From the NCBI RefSeq assembly GCF_003148845.1, contig NZ_QGHA01000001.1, positions 1,184,092-1,248,091 of the forward strand: 64,000 nt of DNA, read 5' to 3'. A program made the position numbers and the translations under genes. The notes under the pieces were generated by a model. The model made no database searches. It was given only the letters and a program-made list of their open reading frames with translations, and had not been told where the DNA came from. Positions 35,106 to 44,405 of the stretch are shown in pieces (position 1 is the first letter of the stretch; every line of letters begins with the position of its first letter). Source of the stretch: Mucilaginibacter oryzae. Its GTDB lineage: Bacteria > Bacteroidota > Bacteroidia > Sphingobacteriales > Sphingobacteriaceae.

Positions 35106-37208
35106 TCAATTATAAAACGTCCACGAAACGCCAAACTTCAACACGGCATCCTGCTGCGGGTAGCGGTTAACGGTGTAATAACCTTTACTCCAGGCTCCCT
35201 GGTTAACATAATCGTACGCTACAAAAAGGTTGGTGCGCTGCAGCGTGGCCTTAAAGAACAGGCCGAATATGGGGTATGATGAAAAAGTAACGTTAGCCCC
35301 GTTATAAAACTGCCCTAAACCCGGCGCAAATGATGGCGCCACATATTCGGTATTATACCGCCCGTTTACACCAAAGCTGGAGTGCAGCACATTAAACAGC
35401 AGGCGGTTTAAATACAGGCTGCTGTAGGCGTAAACTTCGGGGGTACGCAGGGTGTTTTGGTAATCGGTTTTTTGATACACCACATAGTTATCAAAATGCA
35501 AACTGCGATAAGTGAAGTTTTTAGCCAGGCTTATTTTAAGCAGGTTGATGGAATTGTTTAGCTGTGCCGGGCGGGCATCGGTGCCACCGGGCTGCGCCGT
35601 AAAGTAAAGGTAGTTGTTAATTAAAAAATACTCAGCCTTTAAATCAATCGCCAAAGCATCGTTGATATAATTGAACGAAGCGCTGGTAGTTTTCTGGTTG
35701 CTGAAATTGTTGTGAAAAATGTAATGGTTTGAGATCCAGTTGTTGTAAACCAGCGGCGGGGAGCTGTTTTGCGCATAAGCCTCCAAAACAATCTTTCCGG
35801 TTTTGTTGCCGCCTGCAAGGGTTAGTTTGGCATCATAAAGATAATTGCCAAAATCACGGCCCTGCGCTATCTGCCTGAAATCGGCATCCAGGGCTATGCG
35901 ATCGCTAAAGCGGTAACCGAGTTTTGCTTTCAGCGTAATATCCTGAAAGGTGTTATGCTGTACCTTGTCCTGGTGAACATACTTTACCCCGTACTCGTTC
36001 ATGGTGGTATCGCTTACATACTGGTTGTAAGTATAAAAGTCATGCACGAGGCCCAGGTCAAGCTTCAGTTCATTTTTAACAAATTTTACCGATTTACTGC
36101 GGAGATAAAAGCTATACGAGAATTCGTTTTGAATGTGTGTTACAACCGTCGAATCCCGCGACCGGTTGCTGCTGTAAAAATAATCAGGAAATACGTTATA
36201 GGTATCTACGCCGCTTTGCTTGTACAGGTACCTGCTGTTTTGTATGTGCAGGGTATGGGCTACGCGCTGCGTAGGTAAAATCTTCGAATCTGTTTTTCCC
36301 TTATTCAGACTATCAATTCTGCCGAGGTAATAAAATTGCTTGATATATAAGCCCTTGTCGTTCCAGTTTTCATAACTGTAGGGCAGGCGTACCTGGGCCC
36401 TGTCTTTTGAAAAGGAATTACTTACAACGGATGATGTAAAAACGCTGTCGTTAAGGATGCCCCCGGTTTCGGGAGCTTTCAGATTATTGAACAGGAGGTT
36501 GGCCAGCAGGTTATAGCGTTTGTTTTTTGATTCGTACCAGGTAAAGATGGAAGCATTCAGGCTGCTTACATTCTGGCCCAGTACATTATTGAAGCTATAA
36601 AATCCCTTCGAACCGTTAAAGTTAAGGTTGAAGCCGATGTTCCAGTTAGGTTTGATATTCTGCGTATGCAAAACATTAAACAACTGCACAGCCGCTTTAC
36701 CAAATGTGTTGTACAAGGTAAGTTTGCTATACGGTACCCTGGTATTGAAATAACTCAGATCCTGCGGCTTAAGCGCATAAATATCCAAGGAGTGCAAGCC
36801 GAGGTCAAACCCGATGGTTTTATCCGGCTCGAACAACAAAGGGCGCTGCGCCAGGCCAACATTACCCAGGTGGATACGCGGACTGCGCGGATCGACAAGC
36901 GGACTATAAATTTCAAAATTGGTGATGCCCGTATCCAGCGGGAACATCTGCGTACTATCATTCAGCAAACGTTCGTTGGTGATGCGCACAAACTTTGAAC
37001 TGAACACTACCGAATCTTTCTTGTTTTCTTCCTTACGGCGCAAGCTATCCAGCAACTGATCGTCGGTGAGTTGTTTGCCCTGCCTACGGGTGCTGGTATC
37101 GCGGGTGGGAAGATTGCGCGGATTGGTACGGTTACCGTATTGTGCAACGGCGGCTTGTACCGATAAGCACATCAGCAATAAAAAAAAGTATTTGAGCTTT
37201 TGGCGCAT
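35106..37208 (-). CDS. Putative porin of Bacteroidota type
   Basis: A 700-residue outer-membrane protein with a signal peptide (FFLLLMCLSVQAAVAQ) and a short region rich in Arg, Thr and Asp (TNPRNLPTRDTSTRRQGKQL) before the barrel. Blocks such as LGNVGLAQRPLLFEP, FDLGLHSLDIY and the end VNRYPQQDAVLKFGVSW with a C-terminal FYN match what I recall of the putative porin family (Porin_10). Its ATG overlaps the stop codon of punA by one base, so it is the last gene of lpxK-punA-porin. Pore substrate unknown; the link with LPS synthesis fits envelope biogenesis. Confidence 0.85.
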   Translation of the reverse strand: MRQKLKYFFLLLMCLSVQAAVAQYGNRTNPRNLPTRDTSTRRQGKQLTDDQLLDSLRRKEENKKDSVVFSSKFVRITNERLLNDSTQMFPLDTGITNFEIYSPLVDPRSPRIHLGNVGLAQRPLLFEPDKTIGFDLGLHSLDIYALKPQDLSYFNTRVPYSKLTLYNTFGKAAVQLFNVLHTQNIKPNWNIGFNLNFNGSKGFYSFNNVLGQNVSSLNASIFTWYESKNKRYNLLANLLFNNLKAPETGGILNDSVFTSSVVSNSFSKDRAQVRLPYSYENWNDKGLYIKQFYYLGRIDSLNKGKTDSKILPTQRVAHTLHIQNSRYLYKQSGVDTYNVFPDYFYSSNRSRDSTVVTHIQNEFSYSFYLRSKSVKFVKNELKLDLGLVHDFYTYNQYVSDTTMNEYGVKYVHQDKVQHNTFQDITLKAKLGYRFSDRIALDADFRQIAQGRDFGNYLYDAKLTLAGGNKTGKIVLEAYAQNSSPPLVYNNWISNHYIFHNNFSNQKTTSASFNYINDALAIDLKAEYFLINNYLYFTAQPGGTDARPAQLNNSINLLKISLAKNFTYRSLHFDNYVVYQKTDYQNTLRTPEVYAYSSLYLNRLLFNVLHSSFGVNGRYNTEYVAPSFAPGLGQFYNGANVTFSSYPIFGLFFKATLQRTNLFVAYDYVNQGAWSKGYYTVNRYPQQDAVLKFGVSWTFYN

Positions 37209-38023
37209 TAATTACCGGCTATCAGTTCTTTAAGTATCTGGGTCATTTTGGGTTCGGCTTCCTGCGCAATGGCAATGATCTCTTCAAGCGTTATGGGCTT
37301 CAATATTTCAGGGAAACCTTCATCCGTTAACACCGAAATGGCAAACACCGGGATGCCCATATGGTTGGCAACTATCACTTCGGGCACAGTGCTCATGCCT
37401 ACAGCGTCGCCGCCAATAATGCGCAGGTATTTATATTCGGCACGGGTTTCCAGGTTGGGGCCGGTTACCGCTACGTAAACGCCTTTATGGCAGGTAATAT
37501 TATTTTTTTGAGCGATAGATAAACCTTTTTCGATCATATCATGACGGTAAGGCTCGCTCATATCCGGGAACCGCGGACCCAACTCCTCATAATTGCGCCC
37601 CACCAGCGGGTTTTGCGGCTGCAGGTTAATATGATCTTCAATGATCATGAGGTCGCCTTTTTTAAACTCCGGGTTTAATGATCCGCTGGCATTTGAAACG
37701 TAAAGCGTTTTGATGCCGAGGTATTTCATCACCCTCACCGGGAAGGTGATCTGCTGCATATTATAACCTTCGTAGTAGTGCAAACGGCCCTGCATGGCTA
37801 CCACCCTTTTTCCGGCCAGCGTACCGAAAATCAGCTTACCCGAATGAAACTCGAGGGTTGAGATGGGAAAATCAGGGATGTTGGAATACATAAGCTGTTT
37901 TTCAACCTCAATTTCCTTTACCAGGCCGCCAAGTCCGGTACCTAAAATTATACCCACTTCGGGTTCAAAATCGCCTATACGGTTTTTGATATACCTGGCG
38001 GTGCTTTCAATATTGTCTAACAT
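37208..38023 (-). CDS. punA: Purine nucleoside phosphorylase
   Basis: Phosphorolysis of purine nucleosides to base and ribose-1-phosphate in the salvage pathway. The trimeric-type PNP motifs are visible: ILGTGLGGLVKEIE (phosphate-binding Ser replaced by Thr), MQGRLHYYEGY, VSNASGSLNPEFKKGD, GVYVAVTGPNLETRAEY and VGMSTVPEVIVA. With ATG 38023 (MLDNIESTARYI) it has 271 residues and overlaps the end of lpxK by 17 bases; a TTG seven codons earlier is unlikely. Cotranscription with lpxK and the porin gene is indicated by the overlaps at both ends. Confidence 0.95.
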   Translation of the reverse strand: MLDNIESTARYIKNRIGDFEPEVGIILGTGLGGLVKEIEVEKQLMYSNIPDFPISTLEFHSGKLIFGTLAGKRVVAMQGRLHYYEGYNMQQITFPVRVMKYLGIKTLYVSNASGSLNPEFKKGDLMIIEDHINLQPQNPLVGRNYEELGPRFPDMSEPYRHDMIEKGLSIAQKNNITCHKGVYVAVTGPNLETRAEYKYLRIIGGDAVGMSTVPEVIVANHMGIPVFAISVLTDEGFPEILKPITLEEIIAIAQEAEPKMTQILKELIAGN

Positions 38024-39050
38024 AGTTTTGTATGAGTATGTCAAATTGTTGCCGGCCGTTATTTAAAAAACTGATCCCTATGGGCAGCACCCAAACGGGC
38101 AGTTTCAGTACTTCGGCAAGCAGGTCCTGTTCCCCTAAACGCTGTGCATCCTTTTCTGTTGTGATGATCACTTTTTTTTGCGCCGTACAGGCCTCAAATT
38201 CACCGGCAAGTTTACTGATATTTTTCAAGCTAAAGCGGTGATGATCCGGATAATTATGATGTATAATGCTTTGCGTTTGCTTTTTTAAATGTATTAATAA
38301 AGGCGTTGGGTTGGCAATGCCTGTTAGCAGGAATATGGTGGTTTCGGCATCAATTGCCTGGTTAACCGGCTCTCCGGCCATGTTTTGCAGCGGAAGGTAA
38401 GTTATCGATGTAAAAAACAGCGACTGGTGCGGATACGGCCTGATACGTTTTATAACCCTTCCCTGTTCCAGGAGGGTTAAGGTTGCCGGGCATTTGCTGA
38501 TGATGATGATGCCGGCCCTTTTTCGCCCGGCAAAAGGTTCGCGCAGGTTACCGGCAGGCAGCAGCAGGCGCGGCTCGTTTACCCGGCTGTAATCAAAAAG
38601 CAAAATACTCAATCCCGGTTTTAAAGCGCGGTGCTGGTAAGCATCATCCAAAATAATAACTTCATGGTCATCTTTAAGATGCTCCACACCTGCTACCCTT
38701 TTTTCGCACACGGCCACACCAATATCCGGAAATTTGCTTTTAAACTGCGCCGGTTCATCGCCAATATCTGATGCGGTGCTTTGTGCCGATGCCATTAAGA
38801 AGCCCTTAGTTGCACGGCCGTAACCGCGGCTAAGGGTGGCTATTTTGTATGATGATTTTAATAACCGGATCAGGTACTCGGTCATGGGGCTTTTGCCTGC
38901 GCCACCTACGTCAAGGTTGCCTACCACAATAATGGGCATCTCAAAACCGGTGCTTTTCAATATTCCCCAATCATAAAACCGGTTACGAATGCGTACAACC
39001 AGGCCGTATAACAGTGAAAGCGGGAGTAAAAGCAGGCGGAGGTATTTCAT
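38007..39050 (-). CDS. lpxK: Tetraacyldisaccharide 4'-kinase
   Basis: Phosphorylates the lipid A disaccharide precursor at the inner membrane in the Raetz pathway. The 347-residue protein has an N-terminal membrane-associated helix (LRLLLLPLSLLYGLVVRI) and the Walker A GGAGKSP at 49-55, followed by LSRGYGR, DEPAQFK, VAVCEKRVAG and ILDDAYQHRAL, all typical of LpxK (the conserved DDxxQH is intact). It is the first gene of a unit with punA and the porin gene. A toxin-antitoxin-like pair lies just upstream on the same strand. Confidence 0.96.
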   Translation of the reverse strand: MKYLRLLLLPLSLLYGLVVRIRNRFYDWGILKSTGFEMPIIVVGNLDVGGAGKSPMTEYLIRLLKSSYKIATLSRGYGRATKGFLMASAQSTASDIGDEPAQFKSKFPDIGVAVCEKRVAGVEHLKDDHEVIILDDAYQHRALKPGLSILLFDYSRVNEPRLLLPAGNLREPFAGRKRAGIIIISKCPATLTLLEQGRVIKRIRPYPHQSLFFTSITYLPLQNMAGEPVNQAIDAETTIFLLTGIANPTPLLIHLKKQTQSIIHHNYPDHHRFSLKNISKLAGEFEACTAQKKVIITTEKDAQRLGEQDLLAEVLKLPVWVLPIGISFLNNGRQQFDILIQNYVRQY

Positions 39051-39074
39051 ATAATCAGCCTGTAAAGATAGCTG

Positions 39075-39398
39075 TTATAAACTAATGATAGTTGGACCAG
39101 CGGAGATGCCTTGTTTTAAATGATTTTTTATTTGCGGTACAAGCTTAACCAATACAGCATGGATATCAATTGGAGCCATCAATACCATCACCGCAATAGT
39201 ATATTTATCGAAATTTTGTTGGTGCTGCAAATTCTTATCAAACGTTAACAGCGCATCGAAGCCTTCTTGTAAAAGAAGTTTTAACAGTTCGCCGTTCTTT
39301 ACACCGTTCCAGCCTTTGTCTGAAACGGCATATATCTCATGTTCAGGAAAATCACTTTTCAGCTTTTTAGGCAGGTTTTCATCAAGCAACAGCTTCAT
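39075..39398 (-). CDS. DUF5615 PIN-like protein (probable toxin)
   Basis: A 107-residue protein with the PIN-like DUF5615 pattern: MKLLLDENLPKKLKSDFPEH with the acidic DEN, then AVSDKGWNGVKNGELLKLL and FDALLTFDKNLQHQQNF with another Asp. These acidic residues would bind metal in a ribonuclease. ATG 39398 is chosen, giving a 17-base overlap with the upstream DUF433 gene. Paired DUF433-DUF5615 genes are regarded as VapBC-like toxin-antitoxin modules, although activity of DUF5615 proteins is largely untested. Confidence 0.82.
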   Translation of the reverse strand: MKLLLDENLPKKLKSDFPEHEIYAVSDKGWNGVKNGELLKLLLQEGFDALLTFDKNLQHQQNFDKYTIAVMVLMAPIDIHAVLVKLVPQIKNHLKQGISAGPTIISL

Positions 39399-39621
39399 AA
39401 AGTTTGGCAATATCTTTTGAAGAGATCAGTTTACTGGCAATATCCAATAAGCCGATAGCTTGTTCTTTTTTTACCGATGGAAAATCATCAAGAAATTCAT
39501 CAAGCGACACCCCTGCTTCCAGGTGATCAAAAAGAGTATCAACCGGAACACGCGTGCCCACAAAAACCGGCTTTCCTCCAAGGATATCCGGATTTATATC
39601 TATTACTTTTTGGATGTCCAT
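39382..39621 (-). CDS. DUF433 protein (probable antitoxin)
   Basis: A 79-residue protein with the DUF433 signature ILGGKPVFVGTRVPVDTLFD, followed by the helical LEAGVSLDEFLDDFPSVKKE and a final AKLYEAVA. DUF433 is a winged or helix-turn-helix DNA-binding fold, found upstream of PIN-like toxin genes. The stop overlaps the start of the DUF5615 gene by 17 bases, so both are translated from one transcript. Upstream in the same direction lies a stop-interrupted small gene of antitoxin-like size. Confidence 0.85.
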   Translation of the reverse strand: MDIQKVIDINPDILGGKPVFVGTRVPVDTLFDHLEAGVSLDEFLDDFPSVKKEQAIGLLDIASKLISSKDIAKLYEAVA

Positions 39622-39649
39622 GATATTTTTTTTTTCGCCATTTATTAAT

Positions 39650-39853
39650 TTATTGCCGTGCCTCTTCCATAGCGGCTATCTGTTCCTCCGAAAAAGAGGG
39701 CGCTTTTAATAAAAGCTCTTCTAATTCTTTTAATTCTGCATCCCTTACAAGTTCCTTATCCAACTCTTATTTAAAGCGGATAAGCTCCTCTTTGGGAAGT
39801 TGCTTTACAATCTTAACCAAATTATCAAAACCTATATCTACCTGAACTTGCAT
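39650..39853 (-). pseudogene. Small antitoxin-like gene with an in-frame stop
   Basis: From ATG 39853 the frame reads MQVQVDIGFDNLVKIVKQLP then KEELIRFK, a TAA stop at 39769-39767, and continues in the same frame as ELDKELVRDAELKELEELLL and KAPSFSEEQIAAMEEARQ to a TAA at 39652. The joined 67-codon product resembles small helical proteins that, in this phylum, precede PIN-domain toxins. One base change (AAA or CAA to TAA) would explain it. The plain reading is a pseudogene; a readthrough product or two short peptides are less likely. Confidence 0.6.
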
Positions 39854-39911
39854 AGTCAAGTTTACTAAATAATTTATTGAGTTTTCAATACTACAATTAT
39901 ACCTGCAAACC

Positions 39912-40367
39912 TCACATTATCACCCCAAACTGCTTTAAATGATGTGTAAAATGCTTGCCATGCCAAATGATCCACTCGTAATAATCCAGCGGACCGAAAC
40001 CGCCGTGAATCACTTTAATATCATTGGTATTAAAATACCTGTCGAATGTGTCCAATTCTTTCATGAGCTGATTGATGGCGGTTTCCAGGTCGGGATAAAC
40101 CAGTACCTCCGGCACGTTGCCCAAAACTACATTAAGCGGAATTTCGGCATCGGTGTAAATGCCGTTTTGCTTACGTAAGGCGGTATTTTCATCCGGGCCA
40201 TCCCAGGTTGGTATTTTGGTGCCGTTGGTGTATTGCACCTGGTCGATAAGGTGTTCAACCATTTGCTGCGGCGTCATTTTGCCCCAAAGCGGTTGGGCTG
40301 AAGGATCGAGCATTAAAAACATCCGGTACAATACCCTGCGGTTGGTGATATCAACAAAGTGGTTCAT
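39912..40367 (-). CDS. DUF1569 (DinB-superfamily) protein
   Basis: A 151-residue soluble helical protein. The motif WGKMTPQQMVEHLIDQVQ and the late FGPLDYYEWIIWHGKHFTHHL carry His residues placed as metal ligands in four-helix DinB-like folds. I recall this arrangement as DUF1569. Members may be metal-dependent thiol transferases by analogy with bacillithiol enzymes, but nothing here identifies a substrate. It is a single gene divergent from the serine hydrolase gene with 170 bases of repeat DNA between. Confidence 0.78.
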   Translation of the reverse strand: MNHFVDITNRRVLYRMFLMLDPSAQPLWGKMTPQQMVEHLIDQVQYTNGTKIPTWDGPDENTALRKQNGIYTDAEIPLNVVLGNVPEVLVYPDLETAINQLMKELDTFDRYFNTNDIKVIHGGFGPLDYYEWIIWHGKHFTHHLKQFGVIM

Positions 40368-40425
40368 GAATAATGGCAGATTACATTTTTGCCAAATGTA
40401 GGAAGTTAAATTTGGGTTACTGATT

Positions 40426-40510
40426 TTTAGATTGGAATCAAATTACAAGAATTTGAATCAGAAATTCGTGTAATTCGATCTAATTATACGACCTTGAAGT
40501 TATTCGTGTT
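40426..40510. repeat. Word palindrome, CGAATTACACGAAT type (copy 2)
   Basis: ATTCGTGTAATTCGATCTAA and neighbouring AATTTGAATCAG words; related to copies at 14640, 41470 and 44130. Copies 2 and 3 flank the serine hydrolase gene on both sides. Confidence 0.6.
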
Positions 40511-40540
40511 TTATTAATAGTATCTCATAATCCCCATCAT

Positions 40541-41449
40541 ATGAAATTTAAACTGATTGCACCGTTGCTGTTGTTAACAATACAGGCCTTTGCCCAAACA
40601 GATCATAAACTCGCGGTTAAATTACAGGATGCCGTGAAAGGTTTTCGCGGCCATGTTGGCATTTACGTACAGAACCTGAAAACAGGTAAAACAGCCGAAA
40701 TTAACGCAGATACACTGTTCCCTACAGCCAGCATGATTAAAGTGAGCATCCAATGCGGCGTGATGGATAAAATTGAAAAAGGCGAACTTAAATATAACCA
40801 GAAACTGGTGTACCGCGATTCGCTGTTATACGCGGGCGAAGACCTATTAGGCTCGTTTAAAGATAAAGACACCATACAACTAAGTAAAGTAGCTATGCTG
40901 ATGATTACTATGAGCGATAATACGGCAAGCCTCTGGCTGCAAAAGCTGGTTGGGGGCCCATACATCAACAACTGGCTCGAGCAAAACGGGTTTCAAGTAA
41001 TGCGGGTGAACTCGCGGGTACCGGGCCGCGAGGCGATCAGGAAAATATATGGCTGGGGCGTAACCACCCCGCGCGAGATGTGCCGCTTGTTTACCCTGAT
41101 CCGCGAGGGTAAGGCCGTAAGCGCCGCCGCCAGCGAGCGGATGTACCGCAATATGGGCAGGATTTACTGGGACGAGGACGCATTATCGCAAATACCACCA
41201 TTTGTGCATACCATTTCCAAGCAGGGCGCGGTAGACGAATCGCGGTCGGAAACGGTTTTGGTGAACGCCCCGCATGGCGATTATGTTTTTTCAATCATCA
41301 CCAATCACAACACAGATACCAGCTGGACACCCAACAACGAGGCTGGGCTGCTTATTAAAAAAGTTTCGGCTTTGCTGTGGCATTATTTTGAGCCGGAAGA
41401 TAAATGGCACCCAGCTGAAGGAGTTGATAAATTAATGTTGAATGAATAG
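40541..41449 (+). CDS. Class A beta-lactamase-related serine hydrolase
   Basis: Exported penicillin-recognising enzyme of 302 residues with a signal peptide ending in AFAQ. The catalytic Ser64-Met-Ile-Lys67 and Ser125-Asp-Asn127 motifs are intact. The third motif is Lys-Gln-Gly (ISKQGAVDES) in place of Lys-Thr/Ser-Gly, and I see no clear Glu-x-x-x-Asn omega-loop equivalent, which class A enzymes need to deacylate beta-lactams. It may therefore be a peptidase or esterase of the fold rather than a resistance enzyme. It is a single-gene unit bordered by repeats. Confidence 0.85.
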   Translation: MKFKLIAPLLLLTIQAFAQTDHKLAVKLQDAVKGFRGHVGIYVQNLKTGKTAEINADTLFPTASMIKVSIQCGVMDKIEKGELKYNQKLVYRDSLLYAGEDLLGSFKDKDTIQLSKVAMLMITMSDNTASLWLQKLVGGPYINNWLEQNGFQVMRVNSRVPGREAIRKIYGWGVTTPREMCRLFTLIREGKAVSAAASERMYRNMGRIYWDEDALSQIPPFVHTISKQGAVDESRSETVLVNAPHGDYVFSIITNHNTDTSWTPNNEAGLLIKKVSALLWHYFEPEDKWHPAEGVDKLMLNE

Positions 41450-41469
41450 GTAACCGAGGCTGTGGCAAT

Positions 41470-41592
41470 AAGAGATTTCCACACGAATTATTGGAAAAAT
41501 TTCCAAAATTAATCGAATTACACGAATATCATTTTACAAGTAATTCGTGTAATTCGATAATTCGTAAAAATTCGTGTAGAAATTTCTAAATA
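41470..41592. repeat. Word palindrome, CGAATTACACGAAT type (copy 3)
   Basis: CCACACGAATTATTGG, then ATCGAATTACACGAAT, faces AATTCGTGTAATTCGATAAT and TTCGTGTAGAAATTTC. It lies between the hydrolase and a TonB receptor gene. Confidence 0.75.
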
Positions 41593-41737
41593 TTTTTTTT
41601 TATAGTTCAAACCATCAATCAAACGATAAAATTTTAAGTAATATTTACGCAATACAGGTGTTAATTGTAAGTCATTTTGCTATTATTGGGCAATCGATTA
41701 CGATGTGTAAAAAACACACATTAAACCACACCTATTT

Positions 41738-44098
41738 ATGCGCAAATTATTTACTTTTTTACTTTTATTCGTCGCCGCGCTCAGGGCTCAAAGCCAGGCC
41801 ACAGGCGATTTACCCGGCACCGTTACCGATACCAAAGGCCGCCCCGTTGCCGGGGCAACGGTTTACCTGCTTAATACCAATTACAGCACCAGCGCCGATA
41901 AAAACGGGAATTTTAACTTAAGGCATATCAGCCCGGGCAAATACACCCTGCATATCAGCGCGGTAGGCTATGCGGCAAAAAACATCCCGGTAAATATGAT
42001 CGGCACGGCCCGCCCGGTAACCTTTCAGCTTAATGACGCGGGTAACCAGCTTGACGAAGTTACCGTATCCGCCCAGAAAGTTGAGGAGCAGGCCCAGCGT
42101 GTACCTTTCAGCATCTCGACACTATCGGCCAAACAAATCCAGGATTACCGCCTGTGGGATTTGAAGGACCTGACCGCCATAGTTCCCAACCTAAACTCGG
42201 GCGCCCCCGGCGATGGGCGTACCGTTACCGGTATCCGTGGTATTGTTACTACCTCGTATGATCCGGCGGTGGCTACCTACATAGATGGCGTTAACCAGTA
42301 TGGCCTCGATACTTACATTCCGGCACTTTTAGATGTCGACAGGATTGAAGTGTTACGCGGTCCGCAGGGAACACTTTATGGCCGCAATGCTACCGGCGGC
42401 GTTATCAATGTAATTACCAAACAACCCTCAAACACGGTGAGCGGCTTCGCGGGTATTGATATCGGCAATTTTAACCAGCAGCGTTATACATTAGGTATTA
42501 AAGCGCCATTGGTAAAAGATAAATTATACCTTGGTGTGGCGGGGATTTACTCGGGCTTTAACGGTTTTTATACCAACACTTTTAACAATACGCACTTTGA
42601 TAAGCAACACTTTTTTTTAGGTAACTATTACCTGAAATTCCTGGCTACTTCAAAACTGGCATTCACCCTCAATGTAAAAAATTACAACAACCGCAATAAC
42701 GGCGCATTTACACTGGCTGGCTCTCCGCAGGATGCACTGGAGCACCCCTTCGAGGTTAACCAGAATGCCACTACCAGGATGGTTGATAACACCTTCCAGT
42801 CATCATTAACGGCCAATTACAGCGGCAGCCATTTTAACTTCACCTCGCAAACCTCCTACCAGGAAAACAACAGATACTACACTACACCTATCGATGGTGA
42901 TTTTTCACCTTATGATGCTGTTTCAATTATCAATAACTACGGCGGTAAATGGAACAAAGTAAAAACCACAAGCCAGGAATTTCGCTTTTCATCGCCTGCT
43001 TCATCGGCCTCAAAACTTAAATGGGTAGCAGGAACCTATGGTTTTTATCATTACGCTCCAAATAAACAAGGTATACACATCGGTGTAGATACTACTGGTC
43101 TGGGCGCACCCATGACTAACTTCGCCAGCATCAACACCAACACCGATAGGAATTACGGTGTAGCCGTTTACGGACAGGCCACTTATGCTTTCACCGATCA
43201 GTTTGACATCACCGCCGGTTTACGCTACGATTACGAGCATAAAAAAGAAAGCATCAGGGGCGAGTTTCAGCCTGATGGCGCCGATGCGATTGTGACCCGT
43301 TCGGATACCTCATCTACCGCGCATTACAAAGCCTTTACACCTAAAATAAGCCTCGCCTATCATGTATCGGCGCATAATAACCTTTATGCCTCTTACAGCC
43401 GGGGGTTCCGCGCGGGAGGGATCACCGAGTTGGGCTCTGACCCTTCGTCTCCCCCCTTGTATTCGTTTAAACCTGAGTACAGCAACAATTACGAGATCGG
43501 CTCAAAAAACGATTTCCTGGATAACCGACTGCGTGTAAATGTAACCGCCTTTTATACCCGCGTTACCGATGCCCAGGTGCCAACACTGGTATTGCCCGAT
43601 GCCATCACCATCACCAAAAACGCGGGTAAACTGAGCAGCAAAGGTATTGAAGCCGAAATTAACGCCACTCCGGTTAAAGGCCTTGAAGTTGATTATAATT
43701 TTGGCTACACCCATGCGCGTTACACAACATTGGTTGTAGGCAGCAACGGCCAGGAGCTAAACCTGAAAGGCAACAAGCAAATTTATACCCCCAACATTAC
43801 CAGCATGCTTGCCCTGCAATATGGCTATAACCTTGGCGGTGCGCTAAAAACCAGGCTCATCGCCCGCGGCGAATGGCGTTATCTTGGCGATCAGTATTTT
43901 GACCTTGCCAATCAAATCGAACAAAAGCATTACAGCAAGTTCAACGCGCGTATAGGCGTTAGCACCAAAAGGTTTGGGCTGTTTTTCTGGGAGAGTAACA
44001 TCGCCAACAAAAAATATATCGATTACGCCTACGATTTCGGGGCAACGCACTTAGGTAACCCGCGTACTTACGGGGTATCGCTGAATACTGCTTTTTAA
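41738..44098 (+). CDS. TonB-dependent receptor with carboxypeptidase-like N-domain
   Basis: Outer-membrane receptor of 786 residues. After the signal peptide (FTFLLLFVAALRAQSQA) comes a carboxypeptidase regulatory-like domain (GTVTDTKGRPVAGATVYLLN; HISPGKYTLHISAVGYA), then the plug (VPFSISTLSAKQIQDY; IEVLRGPQGTLYGRNATGGV) and a barrel ending in NPRTYGVSLNTAF, with the terminal Phe. The GRNATGGVINVITKQP block is typical of siderophore or catecholate-type receptors, so an iron chelate is a likely ligand. There is no SusD partner next to it. It is flanked by two CGAATTACACGAAT repeats. Confidence 0.92.
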   Translation: MRKLFTFLLLFVAALRAQSQATGDLPGTVTDTKGRPVAGATVYLLNTNYSTSADKNGNFNLRHISPGKYTLHISAVGYAAKNIPVNMIGTARPVTFQLNDAGNQLDEVTVSAQKVEEQAQRVPFSISTLSAKQIQDYRLWDLKDLTAIVPNLNSGAPGDGRTVTGIRGIVTTSYDPAVATYIDGVNQYGLDTYIPALLDVDRIEVLRGPQGTLYGRNATGGVINVITKQPSNTVSGFAGIDIGNFNQQRYTLGIKAPLVKDKLYLGVAGIYSGFNGFYTNTFNNTHFDKQHFFLGNYYLKFLATSKLAFTLNVKNYNNRNNGAFTLAGSPQDALEHPFEVNQNATTRMVDNTFQSSLTANYSGSHFNFTSQTSYQENNRYYTTPIDGDFSPYDAVSIINNYGGKWNKVKTTSQEFRFSSPASSASKLKWVAGTYGFYHYAPNKQGIHIGVDTTGLGAPMTNFASINTNTDRNYGVAVYGQATYAFTDQFDITAGLRYDYEHKKESIRGEFQPDGADAIVTRSDTSSTAHYKAFTPKISLAYHVSAHNNLYASYSRGFRAGGITELGSDPSSPPLYSFKPEYSNNYEIGSKNDFLDNRLRVNVTAFYTRVTDAQVPTLVLPDAITITKNAGKLSSKGIEAEINATPVKGLEVDYNFGYTHARYTTLVVGSNGQELNLKGNKQIYTPNITSMLALQYGYNLGGALKTRLIARGEWRYLGDQYFDLANQIEQKHYSKFNARIGVSTKRFGLFFWESNIANKKYIDYAYDFGATHLGNPRTYGVSLNTAF

Positions 44099-44129
44099 TT
44101 TCGCAAAAGCATTTCAACACAACAGTAAA

Positions 44130-44262
44130 AAGGAAATTTCCACACAAATTTTTACGAATTATCGAATTACACGAATTTCAAATCCAGGCCAATCAACATT
44201 CGTGTAATTCGATAAATTATAGCCTCCCTGTGCATAAATTCGTGTGGAAATTTTTTAGTGCA
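44130..44262. repeat. Word palindrome, CGAATTACACGAAT type (copy 4)
   Basis: GGAAATTTCCACACAAATTT and TATCGAATTACACGAATTTC pair with ATTCGTGTAATTCGATAAAT and AATTCGTGTGGAAATTT. This is the most symmetrical of the four copies. Confidence 0.78.
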
Positions 44263-44369
44263 ATTTATTCGAACAACTTAAATTACTGCACAAAAGGACA
44301 TCGTGGCGGGTAACATTTTCAGGCGATTTTTTTTACCATCAGTACTTTACCGCTTTCATATGTAATTAC

Positions 44370-44377
44370 TACCTTTG
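44370..44377 (+). promoter_or_regulatory. Putative -7 box of the cyclophilin gene
   Basis: TACCTTTG, 28 bases before the ATG; same octamer as before panB and purH. Confidence 0.5.
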
Positions 44378-44405
44378 CCGTCTGTTTTCATAAAAAACAA
44401 ATAAA

